From: Agromyces luteolus
Lineage (GTDB): Bacteria > Actinomycetota > Actinomycetes > Actinomycetales > Microbacteriaceae
Assembly (NCBI RefSeq): GCF_009729855.1
Contig: NZ_WODA01000025.1
Location: forward strand, 1-64,000
Length of the DNA stretch: 64,000 nt
Direction of reading: 5' to 3'
Shown piece by piece: positions 10,965 through 19,898 of this stretch. A model generated the notes under the pieces. That model searched no databases and was not told where the DNA came from. It saw only the letters and a list, made by a program, of their open reading frames with translations. Made by a program: the position numbers and the translations under genes. Each line of letters opens with the position of its first letter. The stretch's first letter is position 1.

Positions 10965-11438
10965 TTGGATGTTCTGACCCAGTACGCGTGGATCGCCTGG
11001 CTCGTCCTGATCCTCGTCTTCGCCACCATCGAGGTGTTCACCCTCGAGATGACCTTCCTCATGCTGGCCCTCGGAAGCGTCGCGGGCCTGCTCTCGGGGC
11101 TCACCGGCATCCCCTGGTGGGCTCAGTTCATCGTGGCGGCCGTCGTCGCGGTCGCGCTCATCCTGACGTTGCGACCATCGCTCCTGCGGATGCTGCGCCG
11201 GGGCGCCGATCCGGCGCGGAGCAACGTCGACGCACTCATCGGCGCCTCCGGCACGGTCGTGCGCACGGTCGGGCCCGCGGGCGGCCAGGTCCGCCTCGAG
11301 AACGGGGACGTCTGGACGGCACGGCTCTCACCGGTGACGGAGCAGGCGGATGTCGCCGTGGGCGAGCACGTGCTCGTCACCGGCATCGACGGGGCGACGG
11401 CGGTCGTCGTCCCGATGGAGAGGAGCACCCAGGCGTGA
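10965..11438 (+). CDS. NfeD-family membrane protein
   Basis: This 157-residue protein has two or three N-terminal hydrophobic helices (about 6-70) and a C-terminal OB-fold (about 90-157), as in short NfeD proteins that partner SPFH/stomatin proteins in membrane microdomains. The TTG start at 10965 has GAAGGAGA with a 5-nt spacer. Its stop overlaps the start of the stomatin-like gene (GTGA), the classic arrangement for this pair. It lacks the protease domain of long NfeD. Confidence 0.9.
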   Translation: MDVLTQYAWIAWLVLILVFATIEVFTLEMTFLMLALGSVAGLLSGLTGIPWWAQFIVAAVVAVALILTLRPSLLRMLRRGADPARSNVDALIGASGTVVRTVGPAGGQVRLENGDVWTARLSPVTEQADVAVGEHVLVTGIDGATAVVVPMERSTQA

Positions 11439-12394
11439 ACGACGTCGGACCCATCATCGCCCTGATCGTCGTCGTCGCGATCGCGATCTTCGCGATCGTG
11501 GTGATCGCGAAGTCGATCCGGATCATCCCGCAGGCCTACGCCGGCGTCGTCGAGCGGCTGGGGCGCTACCACAAGACCCTCACGCCGGGACTCAACCTCC
11601 TCATCCCGTTCATCGACCGCCTGCTCCCGCTCGTCGACATGCGCGAGCAGGTCGTCTCGTTCCCGCCGCAGCCGGTCATCACCGAGGACAACCTGGTGGT
11701 CTCGATCGACACGGTCGTCTACTTCCAGGTCACCGACGCACGTGCCGCGACGTACGAGATCAACAACTACCTCGGCGCGGTCGAGCAGCTGACGACGACG
11801 ACGCTCAGGAACGTCGTCGGCGGACTGAACCTCGAAGAGGCGCTCACGAGCCGCGACAACATCAACGGCCAGCTCCGCATCGTCCTCGACGAGGCGACCG
11901 GCAAGTGGGGCATCCGCGTCTCCCGCGTCGAGCTCAAGGCGATCGACCCGCCCCTCTCCATCCAGGACTCGATGGAGAAGCAGATGCGCGCCGAGCGCGA
12001 CCGCCGTGCGGCGATCCTCACCGCCGAGGGCACGAAGCAGTCCGCGATCCTCGAGGCCGAGGGTTCGAGGCAGGCCGCCATCCTCAAGGCGGAGGGTGAC
12101 GCGAAGGCCGCCGTGCTCCGCGCACAGGGTGAGGCCGAGGCGATCCTCACGGTGTTCGACGCCATCCACAAGGGCGATCCCGACCCGAAGCTGCTCGGCT
12201 ACCAGTACCTCCAGATGCTCCCGCAGCTCGCGGAGGGCGCCTCGAACAAGCTCTGGATCGTCCCGAGCGAGCTCACCGAGGCGCTGAAGGGAATCGGGCG
12301 CGCGTTCACCCCGAACGGCGCCGCCGACGGAACCGGCGGTTCCGGCCCCGCCTCACCCGGCGGCACGACCTCGCGCCCCGGCTTCCCCGGCTGA
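11435..12394 (+). CDS. SPFH/stomatin/band 7 family protein
   Basis: A 319-residue membrane-anchored scaffold. One hydrophobic helix (about 5-28) is followed by the band-7 domain (RIIPQAYAGVVERLGRYHKT onward) and a long alanine/glutamate coiled coil with repeats of AILxAEG (about 190-235). The C-terminus is Gly/Pro-rich and disordered. It probably oligomerises on the inner face of the membrane with the NfeD protein encoded just upstream (4-nt overlap). Homologues relate to QmcA and FloA, but the cargo is unknown. Confidence 0.93.
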   Translation: MNDVGPIIALIVVVAIAIFAIVVIAKSIRIIPQAYAGVVERLGRYHKTLTPGLNLLIPFIDRLLPLVDMREQVVSFPPQPVITEDNLVVSIDTVVYFQVTDARAATYEINNYLGAVEQLTTTTLRNVVGGLNLEEALTSRDNINGQLRIVLDEATGKWGIRVSRVELKAIDPPLSIQDSMEKQMRAERDRRAAILTAEGTKQSAILEAEGSRQAAILKAEGDAKAAVLRAQGEAEAILTVFDAIHKGDPDPKLLGYQYLQMLPQLAEGASNKLWIVPSELTEALKGIGRAFTPNGAADGTGGSGPASPGGTTSRPGFPG

Positions 12395-12399
12395 CCCGG

Positions 12400-13152
12400 T
12401 TGGCCGCCGGCTGGTTCGATCCGCCAGCGCCGCGTGTCCTCGCGCACCGCGGGCTCGCGCTGGAGGCGCCCGAGAACACGCTCGCCGCGTTCGAGGCCGC
12501 CATCCGGGCGGGCGCGCGGTACCTGGAGACCGACATCCACCCGAGCGCCGACGGTGCAGCGGTGCTGGCGCACGACCCGACGCTGCGGCGAGTCGCCGGT
12601 CGACCCGAGGCGGTCTCCGACCTGTCGATCGACGAACTCCGAGCCGTCGACCTCGGCGGCGGTCACGGGTTCGGCACGCTCGATGAGTTGCTCCACGCGT
12701 TCCCCGAAGCCCGCCTGAACATCGACGTCAAGACGGATGCCGCGGCCGCGCCGACCATCGAGTCGGTCCGGCGAGCGGGCGCGGCCGGACGGGTCCTCCT
12801 CACCGCCTTCTCGGACGCGCGGCGACGACGACTCGCCGCGGCGGTGCCCGACTCGGTCACGTCGGCCGGTCGCGCCTCCGTGCTGCGCGCCCTCGCGGCA
12901 TCCCGCAGCCGGAGTGCGAGCGCGATGCGTCGCGGCGTGGCGGGAGCGCGCGCCCTGCAGATCCCCGAGCGCGTCGGGCGGCTCCGGATCCTCTCGAGCG
13001 CGCTCCTCGAGACGGCGCACGCGGCCGGGCTCGAGGTGCACGTGTGGACCGTCAACGACGAGGAGGACATGCGGCGCCTCCTCGCCCTCGGCGTCGACGG
13101 ACTCGTGACCGATCGTGCCGACCTGGCGCTGCGGGTCGTCGCGGGAACCTGA
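12400..13152 (+). CDS. glycerophosphodiester phosphodiesterase family protein
   Basis: This 250-residue TIM-barrel enzyme should hydrolyse glycerophosphodiesters to glycerol 3-phosphate and an alcohol. Near the N-terminus is AHRG (His16), followed by PENT, the metal-site ETDI (about 44-47) and the second histidine in AHDPTLRR. The C-terminal VHVWTVNDEEDM and GVDGLVTDRADL are typical. The TTG start at 12400 is 6 nt after the stomatin stop. It has no signal peptide, so it is cytoplasmic. A shortened middle (Arg/Ser-rich, about 155-185) may reflect a degenerate loop. Confidence 0.9.
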   Translation: MAAGWFDPPAPRVLAHRGLALEAPENTLAAFEAAIRAGARYLETDIHPSADGAAVLAHDPTLRRVAGRPEAVSDLSIDELRAVDLGGGHGFGTLDELLHAFPEARLNIDVKTDAAAAPTIESVRRAGAAGRVLLTAFSDARRRRLAAAVPDSVTSAGRASVLRALAASRSRSASAMRRGVAGARALQIPERVGRLRILSSALLETAHAAGLEVHVWTVNDEEDMRRLLALGVDGLVTDRADLALRVVAGT

Positions 13153-13199
13153 GCGTTCCCCGGCAAAACCTCAGGCGGCGGGAAGAAGATGCCCAGCTT

Positions 13200-13224
13200 G
13201 ATCGTCTATACCTGATTGACGATC
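13200..13224. promoter_or_regulatory. inverted repeat in the rbpA leader
   Basis: GATCGTC and GACGATC are separated by 11 nt and end directly before the rbpA ribosome site (GAGAGGAG, 13225-13232). It may be an operator or an RNA hairpin affecting translation. A GGAAG (13181) - 18 nt - GTC layout upstream weakly resembles SigR/SigH promoters. Confidence 0.4.
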
Positions 13225-13238
13225 GAGAGGAGTACGCC

Positions 13239-13604
13239 ATGGCGGACCGGAGCCTTCGAGGCATGCGTATCGGCGCCCAGAGCCTGCAGAGCGAGGACGG
13301 CGTGATCTTCGCCGACCGCGCGGACTACACCTACCGCTGCGAGACGTGCGGTCGCGACACCGTGATGACCTTCTCGACCGAGGCCGAGCTTCCGGAGGAG
13401 TGGGAGTGCCGCCACTGCGGCAACTCCGCCGTGCTCCTCGTCGACTCGAAGCCCGTCGAGATCGATCGCTCGGGTGAGAAGGTCGCCCGTACCCACTGGG
13501 ACATGCTGCTCGAGCGCCGCACGCGCGCCGAGCTCGAGGAGATCCTCGAGGAGCGACTGCAGTACCTGCGGGCCCGTCGCGGCCAGCAGAAGATCGGCGC
13601 CTAG
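13239..13604 (+). CDS. rbpA: RNA polymerase-binding protein RbpA
   Basis: RbpA is the actinobacterial RNA polymerase accessory protein that binds the primary sigma factor and stabilises open complexes. The 121 residues show the family N-terminus (RGMRIGAQSLQ), a core with CETCGRD and ECRHCG cysteine pairs, and the C-terminal sigma-interaction region RTHWDMLLERR. The ATG has GAGAGGAG 7 nt upstream. The stop codon shares the tetranucleotide CTAG with the stop of the convergent lnt gene, leaving no room for a terminator between them. Confidence 0.96.
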   Translation: MADRSLRGMRIGAQSLQSEDGVIFADRADYTYRCETCGRDTVMTFSTEAELPEEWECRHCGNSAVLLVDSKPVEIDRSGEKVARTHWDMLLERRTRAELEEILEERLQYLRARRGQQKIGA

Positions 13605-15280
13605 ACCTCCAGCGCAGCCTCCCGCCCGGCCCCGGACCTCGTCCGGCGCCGGGCGTTCCGCTGTGCCGCGATCCCCGACCAGGCGAGGCCCGCGATCGAG
13701 CCGAGCGCGATCAGGAGCGGCACGACGCCCCCGAGGACGACCGACGGCGTGAGCCCGGTGCGCAGTTCGACGTCGGTGACCATCGCGCCGGACTCGTAGG
13801 CCGGCAGCGCATCGATGGTCTGCCCGGAGGGGTCGATCACCTGGCTCGTGCCGACCGTCGAGATGTTCACCACCGAGCGACCGGTCTCGATCGCCCGCAG
13901 GCGCGCGATCGCGAGTTGCTGCTGGTTCTCGTCGGTGCCGCGGAAGTCGGCGTTGTTCGTCTGGAGCATGTAGAGCTCCGCGCCGTCGCGCGCACCCTCC
14001 CAGATCAGCTCGTCGTAGATCACGTCGAAGCAGATGGCGAGCCCCGTGATCGTGTCGCCGAGGTCGAACACCGGCGGCTCGGTTCCCGGCGAGTACCCTC
14101 GCTGGACGAGGCCGGTGAGCTCCGGCACGAGCGCGTCGTAGAACCACCGGTCGGGGATGTACTCGCCGAACGGCACCGGGTTGCGCTTGGCGAAGCGGTC
14201 GACGGCGCCCTCACGGGCCTCCCACAGCAGCGAGGTGTTGTAGAAGCGCTCGTCACCCTCCGCGCCGTCGACGGTGACCGTGTTCAGGATGACGGGCGCG
14301 TCGAGTTCCTCGGACAGCTCGTCGAAGACGCGCGCGACCGACGGACTGCGCGTCGGGTCGATGTCGGACCCGCCCTCGGGCCAGAGCAGCACGTCGACCT
14401 CCTCGTCGAGCACCGGTTCGGTCGCCTCGAGCTGGGAACGGAGCACGTCGCCCTGCTCGCGCCGGTCGAAGTACCCCGCCGGCCCGTTCCCCTGCACGCT
14501 GGCGACGCGGAGGTCGCCGGACGGCCTCGTCGGGAACGCGGGCATCGCGACGGCCACGACGAGCAGTGCGGCGACGGGGATCGCGCTGCGGAGGTCGCGC
14601 CATCCGCGCACCCTGAGCCACTCGATGAGCCCGGCCGTCAGCGCGACCATCACGAACCCGAGGCCGGACGACCCGATCCACGACACGACCGGTGCGAACG
14701 GACTCTCCGACTGGCTGAGCGCGGCGCGCCCCCACGGGAACCCGCCGTACGGGAACGTGCCGGTCACGGTCTCCCGCAGGACCCAGAGGCCGGCCACCAG
14801 CGCCGGGAGCGCGATGAGTCGCAGCCAGCGGGAGCGGCCCGCCTGCGGGACCCATCGGTACGCCAGCGTGATGAGGACGGCGCCGCCGGCGACGAAGAGC
14901 GCCTCGAGGATGGACAACGCCAGCCACGGGATCGGACCGAGGTAGAGCGAGGTCCACGAGACGTGGGAGAGGTAGAACGCGAGGCCGAAGGCGAGCCCGA
15001 CGTGGAACGCCGAGAGCAGCGAACGGCCGATGAGCGGGACGAGCGCCATGGCGATGCCGGCGAACGCGAGCGGCCAGACGCCGGCGCCCGGGAAGCCGAG
15101 GTCGTAGACGAATCCGCCCAGCGCGGACACGATGAGGGCGGCCCACAGCGGCAGGACCGGGCGCGGTCCACGACCGTCCGGGGACGGGGCGCCCGGCTCG
15201 CTCGTCCGACCCGACGCGTCCGCCTTCGCGTCGCCGGCCGATCGGTCCTGCGCCGCGGTGGCCGCGGACTCCGCGCTCAC
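13601..15280 (-). CDS. lnt: apolipoprotein N-acyltransferase
   Basis: Lnt adds the third acyl chain to the N-terminal cysteine of lipoproteins. Six or more membrane helices fill residues 45-245, followed by a nitrilase domain with the catalytic triad Glu302 (WPEGG), Lys365 (KRNPVPFGEY) and Cys417 (AICFDVIYDEL). Total length is 559. The GTG start overlaps the helY stop by 4 nt (GTGA). The first 40 residues are disordered. At least one probable substrate, the FKBP lipoprotein, is encoded in the same leftward block. Its end overlaps the rbpA stop codon. Confidence 0.94.
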   Translation of the reverse strand: MSAESAATAAQDRSAGDAKADASGRTSEPGAPSPDGRGPRPVLPLWAALIVSALGGFVYDLGFPGAGVWPLAFAGIAMALVPLIGRSLLSAFHVGLAFGLAFYLSHVSWTSLYLGPIPWLALSILEALFVAGGAVLITLAYRWVPQAGRSRWLRLIALPALVAGLWVLRETVTGTFPYGGFPWGRAALSQSESPFAPVVSWIGSSGLGFVMVALTAGLIEWLRVRGWRDLRSAIPVAALLVVAVAMPAFPTRPSGDLRVASVQGNGPAGYFDRREQGDVLRSQLEATEPVLDEEVDVLLWPEGGSDIDPTRSPSVARVFDELSEELDAPVILNTVTVDGAEGDERFYNTSLLWEAREGAVDRFAKRNPVPFGEYIPDRWFYDALVPELTGLVQRGYSPGTEPPVFDLGDTITGLAICFDVIYDELIWEGARDGAELYMLQTNNADFRGTDENQQQLAIARLRAIETGRSVVNISTVGTSQVIDPSGQTIDALPAYESGAMVTDVELRTGLTPSVVLGGVVPLLIALGSIAGLAWSGIAAQRNARRRTRSGAGREAALEV

Positions 15281-17706
15281 GCGGCCGCCCCGTACGCGAC
15301 GACCCCGCGCCGGACGGCGTCGATCGCCGCACGCGCCGCGGCGCCGAGTTCGGCATCGGCCACGATCGAGACCTGGTCGAGCAGGTCGACGACCTGCTTC
15401 GACAACCGCACGAAGTCGCCGGCGGCGAGCTCGGTGTCGGCCAGCACCTGGGCGAGCCCGGCGCCGCGGGCCCACGCGTGCATCGCCGTCGCGAGCGCGG
15501 GCGAGGGCTGCTCGCTGCCGGGCAGCCGGTGGTCGCGCTCGACGTCGTCGAGTTCGCTCCAGGCGTTGAGCGTGCGCTCGAACGCCTCGCGGAACCCGCC
15601 CTTCGGAAGCCGGTACTGCACGCCGCGGTCGTCGCGACGCGGTTCGTACACGAGCGCGGCCGCCATCGCGGCGACGGACGGCACGTCGAGGCCGTCCCAC
15701 AGCCCGCGCCGGAGCGCCTCCGCGACGAGCAGGTCGCGTTCGCCGTAGATGCGCTTGAGCGTGCGACCCGCCGCCGTTGAGGCGAGGCCCCCCGTGCCGT
15801 CGCGCTCCAGGTAGCCGAGTTCCTCGAGCACCTCGGCGACGCGGTCGAACCGCTTCGCGACCTGCCCGGTGCGGGATCGGATCTGCCGGGAGAGGTCGTC
15901 GTGTTCGCGCTTCAGGCGCCACCACCGCTCGGCCCACCGCGCGTGCTGCTCGCGCTCCGCGCATCCGTGGCACGCGTGTGCGCGCAGGCGCTTGCGTTCG
16001 GCGCCGAGCTCGCGTTGCAGCCGCTCGCGCTGCGCGTGCGTGGGGTTGCCCTTCGAGGACTGCCGCTCGAGGTCGCCGATGCGTCGCCGGATGGCAGCGT
16101 ACTCGCCGAAGTCGCCGAGGTGGCAGCGCATGGCTTCCTCGTACCCGGCCATCGACTCCTCCTGCTTGCGGAGCGTTCGGGCGAGGTCGACCACTGCGCG
16201 GTCCGCCTGGAACTGCGCGAACGAGAGCTCGAGGATCTGCCGGGTGCGCTCACGGCCGAACTGGTCGACGAGGTTGACGGCCATATTGTAGGTCGGCGTG
16301 AAGCTCGAGTTCAGCGGATAGCTCCGTCGTGAGGCGAGCGAGGCCACCGCCTCGGGGTCGAGGCCGTCGACCCACTGGATCACCGAGTGCCCCTCGATGT
16401 CGATCCCCCGGCGTCCCGCACGTCCGGTGAGCTGGGTGTACTCCCCCGGCGTGATCGGGACGCGCGCCTCGCCGTTGAACTTCTCGAGCTTCTCCAGCAC
16501 GACCGAGCGCGCGGGCATGTTCACGCCGAGGGCGAGCGTCTCGGTCGCGAACACGACCTTCAGGAGCTTGCGCTGGAAGAGGTCCTCGACGATCTCCTTG
16601 AACGTCGGGAGCATGCCCGCGTGGTGCGCGGCGACGCCGCGCTGCAATCCTTCGATCCACTCCCAGTAGCCGAGCACCGCGAGGTCGTCGTCGCGCAGCA
16701 TACGCGCGCGCTCCTCGACGATCGCGCGGATCTCCGCTCGCTCCTCGGCGTCGGTGAGGCGGATGCCGCTGCGCAGCACCTGTCGCACCGCCTGGTCACA
16801 CCCGGCGCGCGAGAAGATGAAGAAGATGGCCGGCAGCAGGTGCTTGCCGCTCAGGAGCTCCACGACCGCCGAGCGCTCCGCTCGCCCTCCCCCGGGCGCC
16901 GGCTTGTGGTAGCGGCCGCGGTCGCTGCCGCGACGACCGCGCTGCGAGCGGCCGCCGATCGACCGGCCGCCGGCGCGGGCGAGCCGCTGCAGCTCCGAGT
17001 TCACGCGATGCGTCGCCGCCTGGCCCGACGAGTCGAACAGGTCGATGAGCTTCGACCCCACGAGCACGTGCTGCTCGAGCGGCACGGGCCGCTGCTCCGA
17101 GACGATGACGTCGGTGTCGCCGCGCACCGCCTGCAGCCAGTCCCCGAACTCCTCGGCGTTCGACACGGTCGCGCTCAGCGAGACGAGTCGGACGTGCTCC
17201 GGGAGGTGGATGATGACCTCCTCCCAGACCGCGCCCCGGAACCGGTCGGCGAGGTAGTGGACCTCGTCCATGACCACGAACGAGAGCCGCTCCAGGAGCG
17301 GCGAGTCGGCGTAGAGCATGTTGCGGAGGACCTCGGTGGTCATCACCACGATCCGGGCGCCGGCGTTGATGTTCGTGTCGCCGGTCAGCAGGCCCACGTT
17401 CTTCGAGCCCCAGGCCTCCACGAACTCCTGGTACTTCTGGTTCGACAGCGCCTTGATGGGCGTCGTGTAGAAGACCTTCTCGTCGGCACCGTGCATCGCG
17501 AGGTGCACCGCGAACTCGGCGACGGCGGTCTTGCCGGCGCCGGTCGGCGCTGCGACGAGCACGCTCCGCCCCTCGTCGAGCGAGGCGCAGGCCGCCCGCT
17601 GGAACGGGTCGAGGTCGAACGAGAGGTTCGCTGCGAACTCCTGCAGCCGGGGTTGCCGGCGCTGCTGCCGGGACAGTGCGTAGCGTTCCGCCGGCGAGAG
17701 GCTCAT
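15277..17706 (-). CDS. helY: HelY-type DEAD/DExH RNA helicase
   Basis: A superfamily 2 helicase of about 809 residues, related to yeast Ski2/Mtr4 and mycobacterial HelY. The N-terminal ATPase shows the Q-like DPFQ, Walker A APTGAGKT (53-60), TTPIKALSNQ, DEVH (147-150) and SAT. The second RecA lobe holds the ARSVVLEKLEKF and QLTGRAGRRG motifs. The C-terminal DSHCT-like domain is helical, with two closely spaced cysteines near CHGC. A basic Arg/Gly insertion lies around 245-275. I chose the ATG at 17706 with GGAGG before it; GTG at 17709 is adjacent. It follows tatC, as in mycobacteria. Confidence 0.93.
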   Translation of the reverse strand: MSLSPAERYALSRQQRRQPRLQEFAANLSFDLDPFQRAACASLDEGRSVLVAAPTGAGKTAVAEFAVHLAMHGADEKVFYTTPIKALSNQKYQEFVEAWGSKNVGLLTGDTNINAGARIVVMTTEVLRNMLYADSPLLERLSFVVMDEVHYLADRFRGAVWEEVIIHLPEHVRLVSLSATVSNAEEFGDWLQAVRGDTDVIVSEQRPVPLEQHVLVGSKLIDLFDSSGQAATHRVNSELQRLARAGGRSIGGRSQRGRRGSDRGRYHKPAPGGGRAERSAVVELLSGKHLLPAIFFIFSRAGCDQAVRQVLRSGIRLTDAEERAEIRAIVEERARMLRDDDLAVLGYWEWIEGLQRGVAAHHAGMLPTFKEIVEDLFQRKLLKVVFATETLALGVNMPARSVVLEKLEKFNGEARVPITPGEYTQLTGRAGRRGIDIEGHSVIQWVDGLDPEAVASLASRRSYPLNSSFTPTYNMAVNLVDQFGRERTRQILELSFAQFQADRAVVDLARTLRKQEESMAGYEEAMRCHLGDFGEYAAIRRRIGDLERQSSKGNPTHAQRERLQRELGAERKRLRAHACHGCAEREQHARWAERWWRLKREHDDLSRQIRSRTGQVAKRFDRVAEVLEELGYLERDGTGGLASTAAGRTLKRIYGERDLLVAEALRRGLWDGLDVPSVAAMAAALVYEPRRDDRGVQYRLPKGGFREAFERTLNAWSELDDVERDHRLPGSEQPSPALATAMHAWARGAGLAQVLADTELAAGDFVRLSKQVVDLLDQVSIVADAELGAAARAAIDAVRRGVVAYGAAA

Positions 17707-17718
17707 CACCCCTCCAGC

Positions 17719-18528
17719 CTAGACAGCGTCGCCGAACTCCAACTGATTGCGCTTGGCGACGCGACGGTCGTGCAGGTACGCGATCCCGTAGGCGGCGAAG
17801 TACAGCCCGATCATGGGGATGGCGAGCATGAACATCGAGACCACGTCGGCCGACGGGGTGGCGAACGCGGTGAACAGCACGATCACGAGGACCGCGATCC
17901 GCCACGACTTGATGATCCCCGCCGCACTCAGGATGCCCGCGAAGTTCAGCAGGACGATGAAGACGGGCACGACGAACGCGATGCCGATGGCGACGACGAG
18001 CTTCAGGACGAAGTCGATGTACTCCTTCGCGGTCAGCAGCGTCTCCGCGCCCTCGGGCACGAACCCGGTCATCAGCTTCACGATGTTGGGGAGCACGAAC
18101 CAGCCGGCGGCGCAGCCCGCGAAGAAGAGCGGGATCGCGGTCGCGAAGAACGCGAACGTGTACTTGCGCTCGCGCGTGTTCAGGCCGGGCACCAGGAACG
18201 CGAAGATCTGGTAGAGCCAGACCGGCGCCGAGATGACGATGCCGAGCGTGAACGCGATCTGCAGGCGCAGGTCGAACGCGCTGGAGATCGTCGGGAAGAT
18301 GATGCCCGTGGACGCGGCGTCAGCGCCCTGCTGCGCCTCGACGACGAGGTTGACCGGCTCCTGGATCGCCTGCCACACGAACGCGTCGGTCAGCCACCAG
18401 CCGACGGCCATGCCGACGACGATGGCGATCGCGGACCGGAAGAGGCGCTTGCGCAACTCGACGAGGTGCGCGCCGAGCGACATCCGCTTCTCGCGGTTCT
18501 TCTCCCCGCGATCCTTCACCGCGGTCAT
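17719..18528 (-). CDS. tatC: Sec-independent protein translocase TatC
   Basis: TatC is the receptor of the twin-arginine translocase and recognises RR signal peptides of folded proteins. The 269 residues hold six membrane helices. The conserved N-terminal cytoplasmic segment LVELRKRL, the FxxPGL-like loop (FLVPGLNTRE) and TPSADVVSM of the fifth helix are family marks. The ATG at 18528 lies 5 nt after the tatA stop; an ATG at 18483 (MSLGAHL) is another possible start. It forms a unit with tatA and helY. Confidence 0.95.
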   Translation of the reverse strand: MTAVKDRGEKNREKRMSLGAHLVELRKRLFRSAIAIVVGMAVGWWLTDAFVWQAIQEPVNLVVEAQQGADAASTGIIFPTISSAFDLRLQIAFTLGIVISAPVWLYQIFAFLVPGLNTRERKYTFAFFATAIPLFFAGCAAGWFVLPNIVKLMTGFVPEGAETLLTAKEYIDFVLKLVVAIGIAFVVPVFIVLLNFAGILSAAGIIKSWRIAVLVIVLFTAFATPSADVVSMFMLAIPMIGLYFAAYGIAYLHDRRVAKRNQLEFGDAV

Positions 18529-18533
18529 GCGGC

Positions 18534-18815
18534 TCAGGCGCTCGGGCCGGAGTCCGCGCGCTTCGGCTGCTCGACCTGGGCGGGCGTCGTCGACGCGGGC
18601 GCCGACGTGGTCGACGAGGCGGGTGCCTCGGTGCTCGCCGCTGCGCCGTCCTTGGCGTCGGCGTCGTCTCCGTCGGAGCGGACCTCGCTCTTGAGGATCT
18701 TCATCGACTGGCCCAGGCTCCGCGCGAGTGCGGGAAGCTTCGGCGCACCGAACAGCAGCAGGATCACCAGGAGGATGATCAGCGCGTGCCAACCGGTGAA
18801 GGCGTTTCCAAACAT
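18534..18815 (-). CDS. tatA: twin-arginine translocase subunit TatA
   Basis: A 93-residue TatA/E subunit that forms the variable-size Tat pore. One membrane helix at 9-22, a Gly hinge in FGAPKLP, an amphipathic helix (24-45), then a charged and Ala/Ser/Thr-rich disordered tail. The ATG at 18815 has no clear Shine-Dalgarno. It precedes tatC by 5 nt and follows pafC by 63 bp. No tatB-like gene is nearby. Confidence 0.94.
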   Translation of the reverse strand: MFGNAFTGWHALIILLVILLLFGAPKLPALARSLGQSMKILKSEVRSDGDDADAKDGAAASTEAPASSTTSAPASTTPAQVEQPKRADSGPSA

Positions 18816-18878
18816 AGGTGTTCGTCCATTCTGGCGGGATGGTGCGGCCAGTCTACCTGCTCGCGTGAGGGGTCGCCC

Positions 18879-19898
18879 TCACACCTCCGCTTCGATCGGA
18901 TCACGATCGGACAGGTCGTCCGGGTACGCCGCGAGGCCCGCCTCCGCCCACGCGGCGACGACCTCGCGCGCCTCCTTCGGGGCGACCACGGTCACGAGTC
19001 CGGGCAGGCCGGTGACGAGGCGCTTGAGGCCGTGCACGTGCGCGAGGCGCAGGGTCACCCGCAGCCGCCCGCCGACCTCGGTCGACGTGGAGTCGGCCAG
19101 GTAGTCGGCGAGCAGGGGCAGGCTCTCCGGCGCGACGTCGACCACGATCTCGAGGTCGTCGGGCGAGGCCTGGAAGAGCGTCTCCGGGATCACCCGGCCG
19201 GTGTGGTCGGCGATCGGCTCGTCCGTGATGCTCAGCCCGCTCATCCGGTCGATGCGGAAGTTGCGCACGTCCTCGCGGTGCTGGTCGTACGCCTGCAGGT
19301 ACCAGTCGGCCCCGAGGGAGGCGATCCGCAGGGGGTCGACGCGACGTCGCCGGTGCTCTCCGCGCGCATTGAGGTAGTCGAACTCGAGCCGGCGACCGGA
19401 TGCCACCGCCCGGCGCACCTCGGCGAGGGTCTCGTCGACGGCCTCCTCGGCCACCGCGATTCGGCTCGGCTCGCCCGAGGCGCCGGCGCGGAGCTTCTCG
19501 GTGAGTGCGGCGAGCGATGCGCTGTCGGCGTTCTCGGGCGCTGCGGAGAGGTACCGGAGGCCCGCGATGAGCGCGGCCGCCTCGCGGGCGGAGAGCTTCG
19601 GGGCGTCGTCGATCGCGACGTGGTGGACGATGACGATGACGTCGTCGTCCTCGAAGGCGTCCCAGTCGATGTCGAACAGGTCGTTCGGCTGGTACGTGCC
19701 GGTCGCGCCGGGCAGCCCGGAGGTCGCGATGAGCATCACCGCGTCGCGGATCTCCTGCTCGCCCACGCCGAAGTGGGCGGCCGCATCGGCGACGTCGACG
19801 ACCCGCTGCTCGAGCAGGTAGGGCACGAGCGAGAGCAGGAAGACGAGCTTGTCGGGCGCGCGGAGTCCTGCCGGCCGCCGCGGCGGGCGAGCGCTCAT
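18879..19898 (-). CDS. pafC: WYL-domain regulator PafC
   Basis: This 339-residue protein is one half of the PafBC heterodimer, which activates the LexA-independent DNA-damage response in actinobacteria. An N-terminal winged helix (about 15-75) is followed by a WYL domain, here with WYLQAYD near 215, and a C-terminal WCX extension. The ATG overlaps the pafB stop by 4 nt. The pupylation genes that usually sit near pafBC are not in the neighbourhood. The first residues are Pro/Arg-rich. Confidence 0.93.
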   Translation of the reverse strand: MSARPPRRPAGLRAPDKLVFLLSLVPYLLEQRVVDVADAAAHFGVGEQEIRDAVMLIATSGLPGATGTYQPNDLFDIDWDAFEDDDVIVIVHHVAIDDAPKLSAREAAALIAGLRYLSAAPENADSASLAALTEKLRAGASGEPSRIAVAEEAVDETLAEVRRAVASGRRLEFDYLNARGEHRRRRVDPLRIASLGADWYLQAYDQHREDVRNFRIDRMSGLSITDEPIADHTGRVIPETLFQASPDDLEIVVDVAPESLPLLADYLADSTSTEVGGRLRVTLRLAHVHGLKRLVTGLPGLVTVVAPKEAREVVAAWAEAGLAAYPDDLSDRDPIEAEV

